Of a DNA stretch of 64,000 bases, positions 62,358 to 64,000 are shown one piece after another (within the stretch, counting starts at the first letter, position 1; each line of letters starts with the position of its first letter). The DNA lies in contig CAJWCU010000010.1 in assembly GCA_913030825.1 (NCBI GenBank), positions 62,001 through 126,000 on the forward strand, read 5' to 3'. Source of the DNA: an uncultured Rhodospirillaceae bacterium. Its GTDB lineage: Bacteria > Pseudomonadota > Alphaproteobacteria > Rhodospirillales > Casp-alpha2. The translations under genes and the position numbers were made by a program. The notes under the pieces were generated by a model. That model was not told the origin of the DNA and ran no database searches. It saw only the letters and a program-made list of their open reading frames with translations.

Positions 62358-63146
62358 TCAGCGCCCGCGGCGGTCGCGGCCGCGGCGACGTTCCATCTGC
62401 ATCGGATCGTTGGAAATACGCATCCGGCGGTCGGTGCGGTTTTCGACCCAGTCGGGATCGCCGCGCCGGCGCGGCCGCGCGGTATCGACCTCGCCTGCCT
62501 CGGCCTTCTTGCCGGCGATCATCTCGGCCGCCTGTTTTGCCTTGGTCACGCAAAGCTTGAGCCAAAGCGGTTCTTCCGGAATCTTGCTGAGCTTGACGCC
62601 GGAACCACCGCTTTCGACCTGTTCCTTGGCCTTATTGGCATCGAACTCGCCGTTTTCGTTGACCAGGTCGGCCGTATCGGCGGCGACCAGCATGTTCGGC
62701 ACATCGATGGTCTTGAACCGCTCACCGATGGTCTGCAGGCCGATGCCGTTGATCACCTGGGCCGCCTTGACGAAGCCCTGCTCGCGGTTGAGCGATGTGA
62801 AGCTCATGACGAAGAAATCGCCCCGGAAACGGGCGCGGCCTTCCTTGGCGGGAACGAGGCGTTCGAAGATATGATCGCAAGCATCGGGCAGACGCTTGCC
62901 CAGCATGCTCTCGCGGCCACCGATAAGGCCGTAGAGCGGCGCCAGGTCCATCAGGTAGACGCAGGCCCCGGCCTTTTCCCAGTCGTCCAGGATCATACCG
63001 TCGCCGTCCAGGGTTTCGACTTCCTGGGCGTCGATATCGGCCAATTCCTCTGCCAGGCGACGGTCGATCTCTTCGACCGTCTCGCCTTCGTCCTCACTGA
63101 AGAGTTTCGAAAAAAACGATTTTCCAGCCATCTGCGTTTCCGTCAT
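62358..63146 (-). CDS. Conserved-looking protein, unknown function (possible degenerate GGDEF-like core)
   Basis: A 262-residue soluble protein with start at 63146 (or 63131). The acidic N-terminus (FSEDEGETVEEIDRRLAEELADID) precedes a central alpha/beta region: GACVYLMDLAPLYGLIG, then RARFRGDFFVMSF about 40 residues later. That spacing, and RGDFF in place of GGDEF, resembles a degenerate diguanylate cyclase core, but this is only a guess. The C-terminal quarter is basic and rich in Arg (RPRRRGDPDW; RRRGRDRRGR), which could bind nucleic acid. It is followed 10 bp later by the GNAT gene. Confidence 0.65.
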   Translation of the reverse strand: MTETQMAGKSFFSKLFSEDEGETVEEIDRRLAEELADIDAQEVETLDGDGMILDDWEKAGACVYLMDLAPLYGLIGGRESMLGKRLPDACDHIFERLVPAKEGRARFRGDFFVMSFTSLNREQGFVKAAQVINGIGLQTIGERFKTIDVPNMLVAADTADLVNENGEFDANKAKEQVESGGSGVKLSKIPEEPLWLKLCVTKAKQAAEMIAGKKAEAGEVDTARPRRRGDPDWVENRTDRRMRISNDPMQMERRRGRDRRGR

Positions 63147-63239
63147 CCCGCCCGGGCGGCGGCGTTCCTGCCCGCCCGGCTCTTATACGTTCGCATCTAT
63201 AAAGCAAACGTCATTCGAAGAATACAATCGGATTCGGAC

Positions 63240-63701
63240 TCATCCTTTGCCGCGCGATTTCCCGGGCGTCCCCCAATCGGCGGCCAGATGCTTTCGCAAG
63301 TCGGCGACGGCGTCCTTGCCGATACGCTTCGCGAGTTCCGTCTCCAAATCTCCGATCGCCGCGGCGGCTTTTTGATCCAGCGTGCGGCCGAGAAGCGACA
63401 GCTTGACCAGCTTGATCCGCCGGTCCGACGGGCTATCGACCAGATCGACCAGCGAGGCCTTGTCCAACTCGCCGACCATCTGATGCATGGCTTGTCGGGT
63501 AACGCCGACACGGCGCGCCAATTCGGCGATCGAGGTGCCGTCGCCGTCGAGCGATGCCAATGCCATGAATTGAGTGCCGGACAGACGCGGCAGATGGGCC
63601 GTATCGGGATCCGTGGCGAGGCCTTCTTCGAACCAACGGAAGGCCCGGACGAGCAGCGCGCCGAGATTTCCGGCGCCATGAAGGGTCTTGTCGGCGGCCA
63701 T
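63240..63701 (-). CDS. MarR-family transcriptional regulator
   Basis: A 153-residue winged-helix regulator. The core LSGTQFMALASLDGDGTSIAELARRVGVTRQAMHQMVGELDKASLVDLVDSPSDRRIKLVKLSLLG fits MarR, with recognition helix VTRQAMHQMVGEL and the wing DSPSDRRIKLV (~residues 88-98). The N-terminal dimer helices include LGALLVRAFRWFEEGL. It should dimerise on a palindrome and respond to a small ligand. A short gap divides it from the cupin gene on the same strand, so it may regulate that gene or unseen neighbours. Confidence 0.9.
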   Translation of the reverse strand: MAADKTLHGAGNLGALLVRAFRWFEEGLATDPDTAHLPRLSGTQFMALASLDGDGTSIAELARRVGVTRQAMHQMVGELDKASLVDLVDSPSDRRIKLVKLSLLGRTLDQKAAAAIGDLETELAKRIGKDAVADLRKHLAADWGTPGKSRGKG

Positions 63702-63765
63702 CGCGGCCTCCCCTTTTCTTGTCAGCCGCCTTTACGTTAGTGCCGGAAGACCGGGAATTCCAGGC

Positions 63766-64000
63766 TTATGACGCGCCGCCGCCGGGCGCCCAATCGGGCG
63801 GCGCCAGCTCGAACCCGGCGAAATCGAACGCCGGGGCGACGGCACAGCCGACCAGGACCCAGCCGTCGCCGGCGGCATCGGAAAGGGCCGCCGCCTGCCA
63901 CCATCCGGCGGGCACCACGGCCTGCGGCCGTTGACCGGCGGCGAAATCGTCGCCTAGTAGATGTGTTTCCACGGTCGTGCCGTCGGGCGACAATGACAAT
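63766..64000 (-). CDS. Cupin-domain protein, DUF985-like (partial, N-terminus beyond right edge)
   Basis: The C-terminal 77 codons of a cupin-type protein. The stretch LSPDGTTVETHLLGDDFAAGQRPQAVVPAGWWQAAALS and VLVGCAVAPAFDFAGFELAPPDW matches the second half of the small DUF985 cupin domain, a double-stranded beta-barrel. The first metal-binding motif would lie off the right edge. It precedes the MarR gene by 64 bp on the same strand. Function is unknown. Confidence 0.8.
   Translation of the reverse strand, partial: LSLSPDGTTVETHLLGDDFAAGQRPQAVVPAGWWQAAALSDAAGDGWVLVGCAVAPAFDFAGFELAPPDWAPGGGAS

Overview
The window looks like a chromosomal segment of a high-GC, probably marine, alphaproteobacterium of the Rhodospirillales type. 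Supporting signs are the cysG-DUF2849-cysI-DUF934 sulfite reductase cluster, the N-acetylglutaminylglutamine amide (NAGGN) osmolyte genes, phaR with polyhydroxyalkanoate (PHA) genes, and dense, often overlapping operons with AGGAGG-like ribosome sites. Species assignment is inference. I saw no rRNA, tRNA, insertion sequence, integrase, phage gene or CRISPR array. About 62 protein genes are supported; two are cut by the window edges.

Layout. 1-4159 (minus): an IclR regulator, a TauD-type dioxygenase, a SauS-like acylating aldehyde dehydrogenase and a SucC-like ADP-forming CoA ligase subunit, which together suggest organosulfonate (sulfoacetate/taurine) use. 4492-7060: two convergent exported serine proteases (trypsin-like with a helical-repeat tail; subtilisin-like). 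7266-9179: membrane class III nucleotide cyclase. 9199-13341 (minus): assimilatory sulfite reduction and siroheme synthesis. 13708-20081 (minus): NAGGN synthesis (asparagine-synthase-like amidotransferase, GNAT/ATP-grasp ligase), an M42 peptidase and a gamma-glutamyltransferase, behind a consensus promoter and an attenuator-like leader. 20427-22944: class II aldolase, a catalytically dead HtrA-like protein, and AlkB. 23019-35835 (minus): a ten-gene catabolic operon with a peptide/nickel-type ABC transporter, two paralogous M20 peptidases, two paralogous amidases and an MlrC-like hydrolase. 36352-40381: CoA-transferase III with a rearranged domain order, EamA exporter, Gfo/Idh/MocA oxidoreductase and small membrane proteins.

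40539-54184 carries nearly the whole queuosine pathway: queA, tgt, queF, two QueD-like genes, queE, queC and queG. They are interleaved with a chemoreceptor, a DksA-like zinc-finger protein, an enolase-superfamily dehydratase and an isoquinoline-oxidoreductase-type molybdoenzyme pair. Only the GTP cyclohydrolase step (folE) is not seen. 54185-56154: CorA/ZntB transporter and a SUMF1-fold exported protein. 56262-60790: PHA block with phaR, a phasin/PhaE-like small gene overlapping a PhaC-like gene by 215 bp, phaA and phaB. 60846-64000: FG-GAP-type exported protein, GNAT, an unknown conserved-looking protein, MarR, and a cupin cut by the right edge.

Best leads: the tandem QueD-like pair with altered zinc/catalytic residues; the attenuator-like NAGGN leader; the dual-coding overlap in the PHA block; the exported FG-GAP gene whose start codon lies in the loop of a terminator; the HtrA-like pseudoprotease; the large amide/peptide catabolic operon; and the hairpin covering the tgt ribosome site.
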